64,000 nucleotides of DNA from Vibrio sp. NTOU-M3. Its GTDB lineage: Bacteria > Pseudomonadota > Gammaproteobacteria > Enterobacterales > Vibrionaceae. The notes beneath the pieces are model-generated. The model searched no databases, had not been told where the DNA came from, and was given only the letters and a program-made list of their open reading frames with translations. How positions within the stretch are numbered: position 1 is the stretch's first letter; every line of letters starts with the position of its first letter. The translations under genes were made by a program, and so were the position numbers. Below are positions 9,534 to 19,887 of the stretch, piece after piece. The stretch covers positions 2,728,001-2,792,000 of the forward strand of contig NZ_CP162100.1 of the NCBI RefSeq assembly GCF_040869035.1, read 5' to 3'.

Positions 9534-11222
9534 ATGCTAACCAACCTTCCTTCCATCTTGCGCCAAACAAATATTCTTAGTGCGGAGCAAGAACCAAAAG
9601 TGGAAGAACATATCAATGCTTCAGGGATGTCCGTCCCTGAAGCATTAGTCGATCTTGGCATCATCGACAGTCAGGCATTAACCATTGAACTGTGCCGAAT
9701 TTTCGGTTTCCCAGAAAAAAAACTCACCCAATACGACTATAAGCAGCTATGCCAACAATTGTCATTGCGTGAACTCATTACGCGCCACCTCGCTCTTCCG
9801 ATAGAGCAACAAGGGCAAACTCTCACACTGGCCATTTGTGATCCCACGAATTTAGAAGTGGAAGACGAATTTCGCTTTGCAACAGGGCTACAAATTGAGC
9901 TAGTACTGGCAAACTGTAAAGACCTTCAAGGAGCGGTACGTAAACTTTATGGTCGCACCATTAACGGTGCTTCATCAAATGTCAAAGACATCAATGAAAA
10001 CGAACTGGCAGAGTTAGTTGATGTCAGTGATGATGAAATTGGCGGGTTAGAAGATCTCAGTAAAGATGAAGCGCCAGTCAGTCGGTATATTAACCAAATT
10101 CTTCTTGATGCCGTACGTAAAGGCGCATCAGATATCCATTTTGAACCGTATGAAGACAGTTACCGGGTACGACTACGCTGTGATGGTATTCTGATAGAAA
10201 CCCAGCAACCTTCACACCATTTAAGCCGTCGCCTTTCAGCTCGGATTAAAATTCTGTCAAAACTCGATATTGCTGAGCGTCGACTGCCTCAAGATGGGCG
10301 GATCAAACTTCGTCTCAATGCAGAAACCGCAATAGATATGCGCGTTTCTACGCTCCCCACATTATGGGGTGAAAAAATCGTTCTACGACTACTCGACAGC
10401 AGCGCTGCCAATCTTGATATCAACAAGCTTGGCTACAACGACACGCAAAAACAGCTTTATCTCAACGCCCTGAAAAAACCGCAGGGAATGATCTTAATGA
10501 CAGGCCCTACCGGAAGCGGAAAAACGGTTTCACTCTATACGGGCTTGCGCATACTCAATACTGATGAAGTCAACATTTCAACCGCAGAAGATCCGGTAGA
10601 GATCAACATTCGTGGTATCAACCAAGTTCAAGTTCAACCGCAAATTGGTTTTGGCTTTGCCGAGGCTTTGCGTGCCTTCTTACGTCAGGATCCTGACATT
10701 GTGATGGTGGGCGAAATCCGCGATCTCGAAACCGCAGAAATTGCAGTCAAAGCGGCCCAAACAGGTCACTTAGTTCTGTCAACACTCCATACAAACTCAG
10801 CGGCAGAAACTGTGATTCGATTAGGTAACATGGGGATTGCTCCGTTCAACATCGCTTCATCACTGAGCTTGATCATTGCTCAGCGTCTTGCGCGAAAACT
10901 TTGTCCTCAATGCAAGTTGCCGTATCACGCCCCCGATGTAGTGTTAAAACAATTAAACCTCACACCAGATACTCCAATTTACCAAGCGAATTGTGAAGGC
11001 TGCAGCGATTGTAATAGCGGTTACTCTGGCCGAGTCGGTATCTACGAAGTGATGGCGTTTAATAACAAGCTCGCCCAAGCCATCATTCAAGGGGCTAATA
11101 TCCAACAAATTGAAGGCCTTGCTCAGTCACAAGGGATGCAGACACTCAAAGAGTCTGGCATTGAAAAATTAAAGCAAGGCATCACCAGTTACGCTGAATT
11201 GCAGCGTGTACTCTACTTATAA
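9534..11222 (+). CDS. pilB: PilB, type IV pilus extension ATPase
   Basis: Cytoplasmic hexameric ATPase that drives pilus polymerisation. The 562-aa protein has an N-terminal MshEN-like domain (about 1-150), an ATPase core with Walker A GPTGSGKT near residue 324, Asp box STAEDPVE, Walker B GEIRDLETAE near 392 and His box TLHTNSAAE, then a zinc site made of CPQC (about 456) and CEGCSDC (about 486). Starts 3 bp after pilA, so translation is probably linked to it, though pilin is normally made in large excess. Confidence 0.96.
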   Translation: MLTNLPSILRQTNILSAEQEPKVEEHINASGMSVPEALVDLGIIDSQALTIELCRIFGFPEKKLTQYDYKQLCQQLSLRELITRHLALPIEQQGQTLTLAICDPTNLEVEDEFRFATGLQIELVLANCKDLQGAVRKLYGRTINGASSNVKDINENELAELVDVSDDEIGGLEDLSKDEAPVSRYINQILLDAVRKGASDIHFEPYEDSYRVRLRCDGILIETQQPSHHLSRRLSARIKILSKLDIAERRLPQDGRIKLRLNAETAIDMRVSTLPTLWGEKIVLRLLDSSAANLDINKLGYNDTQKQLYLNALKKPQGMILMTGPTGSGKTVSLYTGLRILNTDEVNISTAEDPVEINIRGINQVQVQPQIGFGFAEALRAFLRQDPDIVMVGEIRDLETAEIAVKAAQTGHLVLSTLHTNSAAETVIRLGNMGIAPFNIASSLSLIIAQRLARKLCPQCKLPYHAPDVVLKQLNLTPDTPIYQANCEGCSDCNSGYSGRVGIYEVMAFNNKLAQAIIQGANIQQIEGLAQSQGMQTLKESGIEKLKQGITSYAELQRVLYL

Positions 11223-11249
11223 CCATCCTCTCACCGTTGGGAACAACTT

Positions 11250-12476
11250 ATGAGAAGCAGACCTCAAGTACAACTAAAAAGCTATCGCTGGAAAGGTATA
11301 AACAGTACCGGCAAACTTGCCTCCGGTAATATGTTGGCCTTTAGTGAAATTGAAGTAAGAGACAAACTCAAAGAGCAACACATTCAAGTGAAAAAGCTCA
11401 AAAAAACTGGGGTGTCTTTTATCACTAAGGCTACACAGCGCGTCAAAGGCAAAGACATCACAATTTTGACCCGACAACTCGCCACAATGCTGGTCACAGG
11501 CGTTCCTCTGGTACAAGCTTTAAAACTGGTCGGAGATAACCATAAAAAAGCCGAAATGAAGTCAATTTTGTCTCAGATCACCAAAGGGGTTGAAGCCGGA
11601 ACGCCACTGTCTAAAGCCATGCGTACCGCAAGCTCACATTTCGATACACTGTATATTGATTTAGTCGCTACCGGCGAACAATCCGGTAACCTACCCGAAG
11701 TTTTTGAGCGTATTGCAACTTATCGCGAAAAATCGGAACAACTCAGAGCCAAAGTAATTAAGGCATTAATTTATCCCAGCATGGTGGTTCTTGTTGCATT
11801 AGGAGTGTCCTACTTGATGCTGACCATGGTCATTCCCGAGTTCGAGGCGATGTTTAAAGGGTTTGGTGCAGAGCTTCCTTGGTTTACTCAGCAAGTACTC
11901 AAACTTTCTCATTGGGTTCAAGCCTATAGTTGGATGGTTGTAGTGGCCATCTTCCTGGCTGTTTTGGTTATCAAAACGATGCGCAAAAAATCGTTTCGCG
12001 CCAAACTTCACAGTAGCCGACTTAGCCTTCGTATACCGATCATTGGGGCCGTCATGTCTAAAGCCTCAATCGCCAAATTCAGCCGAACGCTTGCAACGAG
12101 CTTTAGTGCCGGCATTCCAATCTTAACCAGCTTAAAAACTTCGGCCAAAACCGCCAACAACACACACTATCAACATGCCATTGATGAAGTCTATCGCGAT
12201 ACCGCAGCTGGTATGCCAATGTATATCGCTATGCGTAATACAGAAACATTCCCCGAGATGGTGCTGCAAATGATCATGATAGGCGAAGAGTCTGGCCGTT
12301 TAGATGATATGTTAAATAAGGTCGCCACCATCTACGAGTTTGAAATAGACAACACCGTTGATAACCTCGGAAAAATACTAGAACCCTTAATCATCGTGTT
12401 CTTGGGCATTGTTGTCGGCGGGCTGGTTGTCGCAATGTACTTACCAATCTTTAACTTAATGAGTGTATTGGGATAA
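11250..12476 (+). CDS. pilC: PilC, type IV pilus inner-membrane platform protein
   Basis: Polytopic platform protein of the pilus machine, T2SF/GspF family, 408 aa. It has a short cytoplasmic N-terminal part, then two GspF repeats (about 70-195 and 275-400), each with a cytoplasmic helical domain and a membrane helix; hydrophobic stretches are [32 protein letters not shown] and the C-terminal [19 protein letters not shown]. The signature [17 protein letters not shown] and [18 protein letters not shown] repeats are clear. Lies 27 bp after pilB; followed by a terminator hairpin before pilD. Confidence 0.96.
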   Translation: MRSRPQVQLKSYRWKGINSTGKLASGNMLAFSEIEVRDKLKEQHIQVKKLKKTGVSFITKATQRVKGKDITILTRQLATMLVTGVPLVQALKLVGDNHKKAEMKSILSQITKGVEAGTPLSKAMRTASSHFDTLYIDLVATGEQSGNLPEVFERIATYREKSEQLRAKVIKALIYPSMVVLVALGVSYLMLTMVIPEFEAMFKGFGAELPWFTQQVLKLSHWVQAYSWMVVVAIFLAVLVIKTMRKKSFRAKLHSSRLSLRIPIIGAVMSKASIAKFSRTLATSFSAGIPILTSLKTSAKTANNTHYQHAIDEVYRDTAAGMPMYIAMRNTETFPEMVLQMIMIGEESGRLDDMLNKVATIYEFEIDNTVDNLGKILEPLIIVFLGIVVGGLVVAMYLPIFNLMSVLG

Positions 12477-12495
12477 AATCATCACTAACGTCTTT

Positions 12496-12524
12496 GAGCA
12501 AGCCGGAGTGCTTGCTCTTTTTTT
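12496..12524 (+). terminator. Terminator-like hairpin between pilC and pilD
   Basis: Stem GAGCAAG/CTTGCTC with an 8-nt loop and seven T. It ends one or two bases before the pilD ribosome-binding site (AGGTG), so it should reduce pilABC read-through and leave pilD to its own promoter or to partial read-through. Confidence 0.8.
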
Positions 12525-12535
12525 AGGTGCTTTAC

Positions 12536-13414
12536 ATGTTTTCAACGGAATTATTTGAATACTACCCTTGGCTTTTTCCTATATTCGCCAGCCTGTTTGG
12601 TTTGATCGTTGGCAGTTTTCTCAACGTCGTGATCCATCGCTTGCCAATTATGATGGAACGAGAGTGGCGACAAGATTGTGCCGAGAGCTTCCCTGAATAT
12701 AAAATCCAGCCACCGCAAGGGACTTACAATTTGAGTGTGCCACGTTCAGCGTGCCCATCTTGTCAAAGTAAACTACGTATCATTGATAATATTCCCGTAT
12801 TGAGTTGGTTGATACTCAAAGGCCGTTGTCACCATTGCCAGACTAAAATTTCTGCGCGCTACCCTTTTGTAGAGCTGCTAACCGCAATCCTGTGTTGCAC
12901 CATCGCTTTAAACTTTCCTTTTAGTGGCTATGCCATCGCTCTTATTTTTTTCACGTTTGTGTTAATCAGCACGACCTTTATTGATTTTGACACCATGCTA
13001 TTGCCTGATCAGTTGACTCTGCCTTTAGTATGGTCAGGGCTGGCATTAGCTCTCTTTGAGGTAAACCCGATATCGCTTCATGATGCGGTTATTGGTGCAA
13101 TGGTTGGCTACCTTGCCTTGTGGAGTGTCTATTGGCTTTTTAAGTTGCTCACAGGTAAGGAAGGCATGGGATATGGGGACTTTAAACTTCTCGCAGCCTT
13201 AGGAGCTTGGCTTGGTTGGCAATACTTACCAATGATCATTCTGCTTTCTTCTTTGGTTGGGCTATTTTTTGGTCTGATACAACTACGAATGCAAAAAAAA
13301 GGCATCGATAAAGCCTTTCCATTTGGCCCTTACCTTGCGATAGCTGGCTGGCTCAGTATGATGTGGGGAGAGAGTATCATGAATTGGTACTTATCCTCAT
13401 TTATAGGAATTTGA
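12536..13414 (+). CDS. pilD: PilD, prepilin peptidase and N-methyltransferase
   Basis: Inner-membrane aspartyl protease that cleaves and N-methylates type IV prepilins and type II secretion pseudopilins. I choose ATG 12536 (292 aa) with AGGTG upstream; a GTG at 12527 in frame is possible. It has the cytoplasmic zinc domain with two pairs CPSC and CHHC, then membrane helices with the catalytic aspartates in [12 protein letters not shown] and [16 protein letters not shown]. Since PilD also serves MSHA pili and type II secretion, separate expression, as the upstream terminator suggests, would make sense. 1 bp before coaE. Confidence 0.96.
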   Translation: MFSTELFEYYPWLFPIFASLFGLIVGSFLNVVIHRLPIMMEREWRQDCAESFPEYKIQPPQGTYNLSVPRSACPSCQSKLRIIDNIPVLSWLILKGRCHHCQTKISARYPFVELLTAILCCTIALNFPFSGYAIALIFFTFVLISTTFIDFDTMLLPDQLTLPLVWSGLALALFEVNPISLHDAVIGAMVGYLALWSVYWLFKLLTGKEGMGYGDFKLLAALGAWLGWQYLPMIILLSSLVGLFFGLIQLRMQKKGIDKAFPFGPYLAIAGWLSMMWGESIMNWYLSSFIGI

Positions 13415-13415
13415 T

Positions 13416-14024
13416 ATGGCCTATGTCATCGGCCTAACGGGCGGTATCGCCAGTGGAAAAACAACCATTGCCAACTTATTTCACGAACATTTTGATATTG
13501 AGCTGGTTGATGCCGATATCATTGCTCGTGAAGTTGTCGAACCTGGAAGTAAAGGCTTGCAACAGATTGCCAAGCGATATGGGACTGCGATCTTAACGGA
13601 AGTTGGCACATTAAACCGCGCAGCACTACGTGAGAAGATCTTTTCGAATCCAAAGGAAAAAGCGTGGTTAGATGCCTTATTACATCCCATGATAAGAGAG
13701 CAAATGCAGCTATCGTTAAGTCAAGTTCGCTCTCCTTATGCATTACTGATCATTCCGTTAATGGCAGAGAATAACCTTCAACATATGGCTGATCGCGTGT
13801 TAGTTGTAGATGTCGATGAACAAACTCAGATTGATCGTACGATGCAACGCGACAATATCTCAAGGCAGCAAGCAGAAGCCATTCTTGCAGCACAAGCGAG
13901 TCGAACTGAGCGTTTAGCCATCGCAGATGATGTGATTAAAAATGATGCAAAAAACCGTCAACTTTTGCCTTTAATCACAGATTTACATAAAAAGTACCTA
14001 GCCATAAGCAGTGCAAATCTGTGA
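13416..14024 (+). CDS. coaE: Dephospho-CoA kinase
   Basis: Last step of coenzyme A synthesis: phosphorylates the 3'-hydroxyl of dephospho-CoA with ATP. The 202-aa protein opens with the P-loop GLTGGIASGKTTIA; the nucleotide-monophosphate kinase-like lid carries RDNISRQQAEAIL and the C-terminal part the DDVIKNDA sequence of the family. Directly after pilD (1-bp gap), the usual pilD-coaE-zapD-yacG order of gammaproteobacteria. Confidence 0.96.
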   Translation: MAYVIGLTGGIASGKTTIANLFHEHFDIELVDADIIAREVVEPGSKGLQQIAKRYGTAILTEVGTLNRAALREKIFSNPKEKAWLDALLHPMIREQMQLSLSQVRSPYALLIIPLMAENNLQHMADRVLVVDVDEQTQIDRTMQRDNISRQQAEAILAAQASRTERLAIADDVIKNDAKNRQLLPLITDLHKKYLAISSANL

Positions 14025-14057
14025 GAATAAAAGAAGATCAATGTAGGGCATAACTGA

Positions 14058-14798
14058 ATGACCACCCACTTTTTTGAACATCCACTTAACGAAAAAACTC
14101 GGATCTATCTTCGTGTTGAGTCGCTGCTGCAACAACTAAATACATCAGCGCAATTTCGCGATGAACTTCAGCACCTGCTATTTTTTCGTTCCTTATTTGA
14201 TCTTCTGGAAATTTTTGAGCAGATCCAGCTCAAAAGTGAACTAGCTAAAGATATTGAAAAGCAACGACTCACATATCGGAGTTGGCTCAATGTCGAAGGC
14301 GTTGATCAAGAAATGCTTCGTGGCATACTCAATGAAGTGGATCAAACTCACGCGGGTTTAATGGCTGCTGAACGTTTCGGTCAGAGTTTAAAAGAGGATC
14401 GTTTCCTCGGCTCAATTCGCCAGCGATTTAATTTACCTGGTGGCGCATGCTGCTTCGATCTTCCTGCATTACATCATTGGCTTCATCTCCCTATCGAAAA
14501 GAAGAATGCAGATACTCAACGCTGGTTAAGTACCTTGCTGCCGTTATCCAATGCTCTCGATCTATGGCTCAAGCTGTCTCGTGAAACCGGACATTTTAAA
14601 CACCAATATGCACATTCTGGTTTTTACCAAAGCGATGCAGAAGAAGCTAATATCTTAAGACTCGATATCCCACTCCAATATGGGGTTTATCCTATGATTT
14701 CCGGACATAAAAACCGTTTTGCGATTAAGTTTATTGAGTTTTCTACCGGGCAAGCTTGTTCACACGATATCGAGTTTGAATTGGCGGTTTGCTGCTGA
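14058..14798 (+). CDS. zapD: ZapD (YacF), FtsZ ring cross-linker
   Basis: Cytosolic division protein that binds the FtsZ C-terminal tail and bundles protofilaments. At 246 aa it is the normal size; sequence features are the N-terminal [19 protein letters not shown], a helical region, and the C-terminal beta domain with [12 protein letters not shown] and [13 protein letters not shown]. Mostly helical N-terminal and beta C-terminal halves as in the family. 33 bp after coaE; followed by yacG. Confidence 0.95.
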   Translation: MTTHFFEHPLNEKTRIYLRVESLLQQLNTSAQFRDELQHLLFFRSLFDLLEIFEQIQLKSELAKDIEKQRLTYRSWLNVEGVDQEMLRGILNEVDQTHAGLMAAERFGQSLKEDRFLGSIRQRFNLPGGACCFDLPALHHWLHLPIEKKNADTQRWLSTLLPLSNALDLWLKLSRETGHFKHQYAHSGFYQSDAEEANILRLDIPLQYGVYPMISGHKNRFAIKFIEFSTGQACSHDIEFELAVCC

Positions 14799-14869
14799 TA
14801 TTAATCCACTTGCGCTCTCTCGCTGCAACACAGACAATACCCTTCTGAAGTAAATTTTAGGTTTTCACA

Positions 14870-15067
14870 ATGACAAAAAAACTGACCATAGTTCAATGCC
14901 CACAATGCAATGCTGATGTTGAGTGGGGAGAGCAAAGCCCTCATCGACCGTTTTGTAGCAAACAGTGTCAGATGATTGATTTTGGTGAGTGGGCAGATGA
15001 AGAGAATACGATACCGGGCGCCCCAGACATGTCAGACAGTGACGGCTGGTCTGAAGAATCGTACTGA
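14870..15067 (+). CDS. yacG: YacG, zinc-finger DNA gyrase inhibitor
   Basis: Small zinc protein (65 aa) that in E. coli binds the GyrB C-terminal domain and blocks DNA binding by gyrase. The zinc ligands are C10, C13, C29 and C33 (CPQC ... CSKQC), followed by an acidic tail ending GWSEESY, all typical. Last gene of the pilD-coaE-zapD-yacG group; ends at a shared terminator with rplS. Confidence 0.95.
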   Translation: MTKKLTIVQCPQCNADVEWGEQSPHRPFCSKQCQMIDFGEWADEENTIPGAPDMSDSDGWSEESY

Positions 15068-15094
15068 AATAATTCATTTAAAATGATGTATATA

Positions 15095-15126
15095 AAAAAC
15101 GGGGTCGATGAATCGACCCCGTTTTT
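15095..15126. terminator. Bidirectional terminator between yacG and rplS
   Basis: Stem GGGGTCGAT/ATCGACCCC with a 2-nt apex, A-run on the left and T-run on the right, so it can stop both the plus-strand pil-yacG unit and the minus-strand rpsP operon. Confidence 0.92.
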
Positions 15127-15150
15127 ACTATGAGAACGCTAGTTATAGCA

Positions 15151-15504
15151 TTACTTCTTAGCAAGTTTCTCTTTGATACGAGCAGACTTACCAGAACGCT
15201 CACGTAGGTAGTACAGTTTGGCACGACGTACTGCACCACGGCGTTTAACTTCGATGCTATCAACAACTGGAGAGTGAGTTTGGAACGTACGCTCAACACC
15301 TTCACCGTTAGAGATCTTACGTACAGTGAAAGCAGAGTGAAGACCACGGTTACGAATTGCAATTACAACACCTTCGTATGCCTGTAGACGTTCGCGGTTA
15401 CCTTCTTTTACTTTAACCTGAACAACAACTGTGTCACCAGGGGCAAAGTTAGGTAGGTCTTGTTTCATTTGCTCTTCTTCAAGAGCTTTGATGATGTTAC
15501 TCAT
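15151..15504 (-). CDS. rplS: 50S ribosomal protein L19
   Basis: Large-subunit ribosomal protein at the 30S-50S interface. 117 aa (E. coli 115) with the family sequence [37 protein letters not shown] and [14 protein letters not shown]. Last gene of the rpsP-rimM-trmD-rplS operon; codon use is that of a highly expressed gene. Confidence 0.98.
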   Translation of the reverse strand: MSNIIKALEEEQMKQDLPNFAPGDTVVVQVKVKEGNRERLQAYEGVVIAIRNRGLHSAFTVRKISNGEGVERTFQTHSPVVDSIEVKRRGAVRRAKLYYLRERSGKSARIKEKLAKK

Positions 15505-15545
15505 TTTTTAAATTCCTAGAATAAACTGATACTAAATAAATTAGG

Positions 15546-16289
15546 TTACTTTGCGTTATGTTCTTTAATGAACTCAGCAAGCAATTGTTCCTGTTCGTCA
15601 GTCAGAGCTAGGTTTTCCAGGAGCTCTGGTCTTCTTTGCCAAGTTCGGCCCAGCGACTGTTTAAGTCGCCATTGACGAATGTCCTTGTGGTTGCCTGACA
15701 TCAGTACCGCTGGTACTTGTTTGTCATCCAATACTTCAGGACGCGTATAGTGAGGGCAATCTAACAAGCCATTGGCAAAAGAATCTTCTTCTGCTGACGC
15801 AAAATCCCCTAGAACACCCGGAATAAACCGAGAGACAGAATCGATTAACGTCATGGCTGGTATCTCACCACCCGTCATCACAAAATCCCCGATCGACCAT
15901 TCTTCGTCAACTTCAGATTGAATGATGCGCTCATCTACCCCTTCATAACGACCACAAATAAGCAGTAAATTCTCATTTGTTGCCAGTTCTTCAACCCCTT
16001 TCTGGTCGAGCTTACGACCTTGAGGAGATAGGTAAATGACTTTCGTCTTACCCGGTGAGGCTTCTTTTGCAATATGAATGGCATCGCGCAAAGGCTGAAC
16101 CATCATTAACATGCCAGGGCCACCACCGTAAGGTCTATCATCAACAGTGCGATGTTTGTCGTGAGTAAAATCTCTAGGATTCCAAGTCTCAATCGACAAA
16201 AGACCTTTTTTAACCGCTTGACCTGTTACTCCGAAATCAGTAACAGAACGGAACATTTCAGGAAAAAGGCTTATTACGCCAACCCACAT
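15546..16289 (-). CDS. trmD: tRNA (guanine-N1)-methyltransferase TrmD
   Basis: SPOUT-class enzyme that methylates G37 of tRNAs with S-adenosylmethionine and so prevents +1 frameshifts. 247 aa; starts [13 protein letters not shown]; has the trefoil-knot segments [29 protein letters not shown] and [14 protein letters not shown]. Between rimM and rplS in the conserved operon. Confidence 0.98.
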   Translation of the reverse strand: MWVGVISLFPEMFRSVTDFGVTGQAVKKGLLSIETWNPRDFTHDKHRTVDDRPYGGGPGMLMMVQPLRDAIHIAKEASPGKTKVIYLSPQGRKLDQKGVEELATNENLLLICGRYEGVDERIIQSEVDEEWSIGDFVMTGGEIPAMTLIDSVSRFIPGVLGDFASAEEDSFANGLLDCPHYTRPEVLDDKQVPAVLMSGNHKDIRQWRLKQSLGRTWQRRPELLENLALTDEQEQLLAEFIKEHNAK

Positions 16290-16316
16290 GTGTATCTCGC
16301 TCTGTAGCCTTGGAGT

Positions 16317-16865
16317 TTAGAATCCAGGATCCCAGTCAACTTCGATCCGTTGAGCTTCGCGATCAACCTTAGTGATCACTTGCTCTTCAAGAAACGGGAT
16401 TAGTCGTTCCTTTTGCCCGAAAGCATCTTTTAGATTTGCTTTCACAACCAAAACATCGTTTGAGCCAGTTTCTAGCATGTCTGTAACAACACCTAGATCG
16501 TAACCTTTCGTGGTTACCACTTGCATACCAAACAATTCGCGCCAGTAGAATTCATCTTCTGACAGTTCAGGCAGTGCCGCAGGGTCAATAGCGATTTCAA
16601 AGTTCGTCAGTAAATGCGCGTCTTCGCGAATATCCAGACCTTCCAGCTTAGCCACCATACCTTTGTTATGGCGCTTCCAGCTTTCTACTTTGAACTCAAC
16701 CCACGAACCCTTTTGGTTAATAAACCAAGGGCTGTAATCAAATATGCTTTCAGCATTGTCTGTGTAGGAAAAAACTTTAAGCCAGCCACGAATGCCATAA
16801 GTAGCACCAAGCTTGCCTACAACAATCTTGTCGCCGCTCATCGTTTCTTTACCTTTCATCGACAT
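16317..16865 (-). CDS. rimM: Ribosome maturation factor RimM
   Basis: 16S rRNA processing factor that binds S19 and helps form the 30S head. The N-terminal beta-barrel domain shows [20 protein letters not shown] and the C-terminal PRC barrel shows [18 protein letters not shown] and [13 protein letters not shown]. 182 aa from ATG 16865; in-frame ATGs at 16859 and 16841 are alternatives, the last with AAAGG 10 nt upstream. 29 bp after rpsP. Confidence 0.96.
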   Translation of the reverse strand: MSMKGKETMSGDKIVVGKLGATYGIRGWLKVFSYTDNAESIFDYSPWFINQKGSWVEFKVESWKRHNKGMVAKLEGLDIREDAHLLTNFEIAIDPAALPELSEDEFYWRELFGMQVVTTKGYDLGVVTDMLETGSNDVLVVKANLKDAFGQKERLIPFLEEQVITKVDREAQRIEVDWDPGF

Positions 16866-16894
16866 AAGCTAATTTCTACTTCTTAAATTAAGAA

Positions 16895-17143
16895 TTAAGC
16901 CGCTTTTTGAGCGTCTTTAACTAGCTTAGCAACGCGGTCAGATAGAGATGCGCCTTGACCAACCCAGTGGTTAACGCGATCTAGGTCTAGACGTAGACCT
17001 TCTTCTTGACCTTTAGCAGTTGGGTTGAAGAAACCAACTTTCTCGATGAAACGGCCAGTTGCAGCGTTACGGCTGTCCGCTACTACGATTTGATAAAATG
17101 GACGCTTTTTAGCGCCGTGACGTGCCAAACGAATGGTTACCAT
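16895..17143 (-). CDS. rpsP: 30S ribosomal protein S16
   Basis: Small-subunit protein of 82 aa, starting [29 protein letters not shown], the universal S16 N terminus, with [10 protein letters not shown] in the second half. First gene of rpsP-rimM-trmD-rplS, downstream of a likely strong promoter at 17237-17264. Confidence 0.98.
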   Translation of the reverse strand: MVTIRLARHGAKKRPFYQIVVADSRNAATGRFIEKVGFFNPTAKGQEEGLRLDLDRVNHWVGQGASLSDRVAKLVKDAQKAA

Positions 17144-17236
17144 GTCGTCCTCTTTGCTTTCTCAAAAATAAAATTAACCCCAGAAACCATTTATCACTAA
17201 ACAGTTTGGGGTCTCGTGCCAAAATAAAGCTCCGGA

Positions 17237-17264
17237 ATTTTACTCTTATTCCGAGTCAATGCAA
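17237..17264 (-). promoter_or_regulatory. Likely sigma-70 promoter of the rpsP operon
   Basis: Minus-strand -35 TTGCAT (17259-17264) and -10 TAAAAT (17237-17242), 16-bp spacer, followed by a GC-rich discriminator tccggagc, typical for growth-rate-controlled ribosomal promoters. It lies about 95 bp before rpsP. Inferred from sequence only. Confidence 0.55.
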
Positions 17265-17380
17265 GGGTTTTAGCTATTTTTTCACCAACATAAATAGGGA
17301 TTTTCGTTTGTGACCTAGCTAACAGGTTGAAAATAAAGTTTCTACCGCCCCTTAAATTCTAATGCAGTGTTTCTTCAACG

Positions 17381-17407
17381 AAAAAGAGCCTGAAGTTTCA
17401 GGCCCTT
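17381..17407 (-). terminator. Terminator of ffh
   Basis: Minus-strand stem GCCTGAA/TTCAGGC followed by TCTTTTT, 16 bp after the ffh stop. Confidence 0.85.
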
Positions 17408-17422
17408 TCATTTAGGTACAAC

Positions 17423-18799
17423 TTAGCGACCAAATGGATTAAATCCGCCGCCCATACCACCCATCATGCCTTGCATATTACGCATCATGCCTTTCATACC
17501 ACCCTTTTGCATTTTCTTCATCATTTTTTGCATTTGAGTGAACTGCTTAAGTAAACGGTTTACATCTTGAACCTGAGTACCTGAACCAGCAGCAATACGC
17601 TTTTTACGTGAACCTTTGATGAGTTCTGGGCGCTGACGCTCTTTCATCGTCATAGAGTTAATGATGGCTTCCATCTGCTTAAACATTTTGTCATCGACTT
17701 TATCTTTGACATCAGCAGGGAGTTGGGACATGCCTGGAAGTTTATCCATCATTCCCATCATGCCACCCATGTTTTGCATTTGACCAAGCTGTTCACGGAA
17801 GTCTTCTAAGTCAAAGCCTTTCTTCTCTTTGAATTTCTTAGCCAGCTTCTCGGCTTTTTCTTGGTCAACATTACGTTGAAGATCTTCAATCAGTGACAGA
17901 ACATCACCCATTCCAAGAATCCGTGATGCAACACGATCAGGGTGGAATGGCTCTAGTGCGTCGGTTTTCTCACCCACACCGAGGAATTTGATTGGCTTAC
18001 CCGTGATATGACGAACCGATAGTGCGGCACCACCACGTGCATCACCATCGACTTTGGTTAAGATCACACCCGTCAATGGAAGGGCATCACCAAATGCTTT
18101 CGCTGTATTTGCAGCATCTTGCCCCGTCATCGCATCAACCACGAATAGGGTTTCTACTGGCGTGATAGCGGTGTGAAGTGCTTGGATCTCCGCCATCATC
18201 TCTTCATCAACCGCTAAACGACCAGCAGTATCCACAACGAGAACGTCGTAAAACTTCTTCTTCGCATGGTCGATAGCAGCATTCGCAATATCAATTGGTT
18301 TTTGATCTGGCGAAGAAGGGAAGAAATCAACACCTACATCACTAGCAAGTGTCTCTAGCTGCTTGATTGCCGCTGGGCGGTAAACGTCAGCAGAAACAAC
18401 TAAGACTTTCTTTTTGTCTCGCTCGGTGAGTAGTTTCGATAGTTTACCTACAGAAGTGGTTTTACCTGCACCTTGTAGACCCGCCATCAAAATAACTGCA
18501 GGTGGTTGTGCCGCGAGGTTCAGCGCTTCATTCGATTCGCCCATCACCGCTTCAAGTTCGGTCTGAACGATCTTAATAAACTCTTGGCCAGGCGTTAGAG
18601 ACTTGGAAACCTCAACACCAACTGCGCTTTCTTTGACACGCTTAATAAAATCTCGAACAACTGGCAGCGCAACGTCCGCTTCCAGCAATGCCATGCGTAC
18701 TTCACGCAAGGTCTCTTTAATATTGTCTTCCGTAAGACGTCCCTTACCGCTGATATTTTTCAGCGTGCGGGATAAGCGATCCGTTAAATTCTCAAACAT
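17423..18799 (-). CDS. ffh: Signal recognition particle GTPase Ffh
   Basis: Protein part of the bacterial signal recognition particle, delivering nascent inner-membrane proteins to FtsY. 458 aa. N domain (1-90), GTPase domain with P-loop GLQGAGKTTSVGKL near residue 107, DTAGR, and TKVDGDARGG, then the methionine-rich M domain with the 4.5S-RNA-binding sequence SRKKRIAAGSGT and a C-terminal run of Met and Gly. Monocistronic, with its own terminator; divergent from ypjD. Confidence 0.97.
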   Translation of the reverse strand: MFENLTDRLSRTLKNISGKGRLTEDNIKETLREVRMALLEADVALPVVRDFIKRVKESAVGVEVSKSLTPGQEFIKIVQTELEAVMGESNEALNLAAQPPAVILMAGLQGAGKTTSVGKLSKLLTERDKKKVLVVSADVYRPAAIKQLETLASDVGVDFFPSSPDQKPIDIANAAIDHAKKKFYDVLVVDTAGRLAVDEEMMAEIQALHTAITPVETLFVVDAMTGQDAANTAKAFGDALPLTGVILTKVDGDARGGAALSVRHITGKPIKFLGVGEKTDALEPFHPDRVASRILGMGDVLSLIEDLQRNVDQEKAEKLAKKFKEKKGFDLEDFREQLGQMQNMGGMMGMMDKLPGMSQLPADVKDKVDDKMFKQMEAIINSMTMKERQRPELIKGSRKKRIAAGSGTQVQDVNRLLKQFTQMQKMMKKMQKGGMKGMMRNMQGMMGGMGGGFNPFGR

Positions 18800-18979
18800 C
18801 TTTTACTCTTCGCAAGATTCGGCGATAAATTAAAGTGAGTATACCTTAGCCAAAGTAGACATGACAAAGTTCAGATGAAATTTGATATCTCAACTCTCAC
18901 AATTAGCGCGGTAATTCCATAGCCCAAGCCGTTGATGCAGGGTATAATTCGCCAATTAACCACCAGCTTTTAGAGAACA

Positions 18980-19774
18980 ATGGACAACTTAATCGCTGTT
19001 GTTGCTACCATCTTATATGTTTTGGCAATAGCAACCATTATCCCGGGACTGGTTCACCAGACAGGTATTCGCTCGAAGACCGTTTTTGTCAGTGCGGTGC
19101 TGGCCCTTGCTTTTCACGCTTGGTTATTAAGTGATCTAATTTTTGAGAGTTCAGGGCAAAACCTGAGTATTCTCAATGTCGCCTCTCTGATCAGCTTTAT
19201 TATCTCTCTGGTGATGAGCGTGGCCATGCTCAAAACTCGGATCTGGTTTTTACTCCCGGTGGTCTACAGTTTTTCCGCATTAAACCTCTCTGCCGCCGCA
19301 TTCTTACCAAGTACCTTTATTACCCATTTGGAAAATGACCCTAAGTTATTGATCCATATATCACTGGCGTTGTTCTCTTATTCAACACTGACAATCGGGG
19401 CATTGTATGCACTGCAATTAGCTTGGTTGGATCACAAATTAAAGGCAAAGAAAGCGCTAGCAATTAACCCTAACCTGCCACCTTTAATGATGGTTGAACG
19501 GCAATTATTTAAGATCATTTTGATAGGTAATCTATTGCTAACAGGAACACTGCTGACAGGCTTTGTTTTTGTGCAAGATATGTTTGCGCAGGGTAAAGCG
19601 CATAAAGGAATCCTCTCTTTCATCGCTTGGATCGTCTATTCCATTTTACTTTGGGGTCATTATCAAAAGGGATGGCGAGGAAAGAAAGTCACTTGGTTTG
19701 CGGTCGCTGGAGCCACATTACTCACCCTTGCCTACTTTGGTAGCCGGTTTGTTCGCGAAATTATTCTAAACTGA
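18980..19774 (+). CDS. ypjD: YpjD-type inner-membrane protein, CcsA/cytochrome c assembly-like
   Basis: Polytopic membrane protein of 264 aa with about eight hydrophobic helices, in the CcsA-like cytochrome c assembly superfamily (YpjD of E. coli). Its exact reaction is unknown; E. coli YpjD has been tied to CorA/CorB magnesium-cobalt physiology by position. The gene order ffh (divergent)-ypjD-corB is the same as in E. coli, which supports the call. Possible haem-binding histidines occur in FHAWLLSDLIF and in the loop before the last two helices (ILLWGHYQKGW). Confidence 0.85.
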   Translation: MDNLIAVVATILYVLAIATIIPGLVHQTGIRSKTVFVSAVLALAFHAWLLSDLIFESSGQNLSILNVASLISFIISLVMSVAMLKTRIWFLLPVVYSFSALNLSAAAFLPSTFITHLENDPKLLIHISLALFSYSTLTIGALYALQLAWLDHKLKAKKALAINPNLPPLMMVERQLFKIILIGNLLLTGTLLTGFVFVQDMFAQGKAHKGILSFIAWIVYSILLWGHYQKGWRGKKVTWFAVAGATLLTLAYFGSRFVREIILN

Positions 19775-19887
19775 GACGCGTGATAAGGTGCATGCAATGC
19801 ACCTTTCTTCTACAATACTCGCCTTATTGACTTAACTAGATAGTTAGGTCATAAATTAACCAGAACTTCAAAAGGAAACATTAAGCT

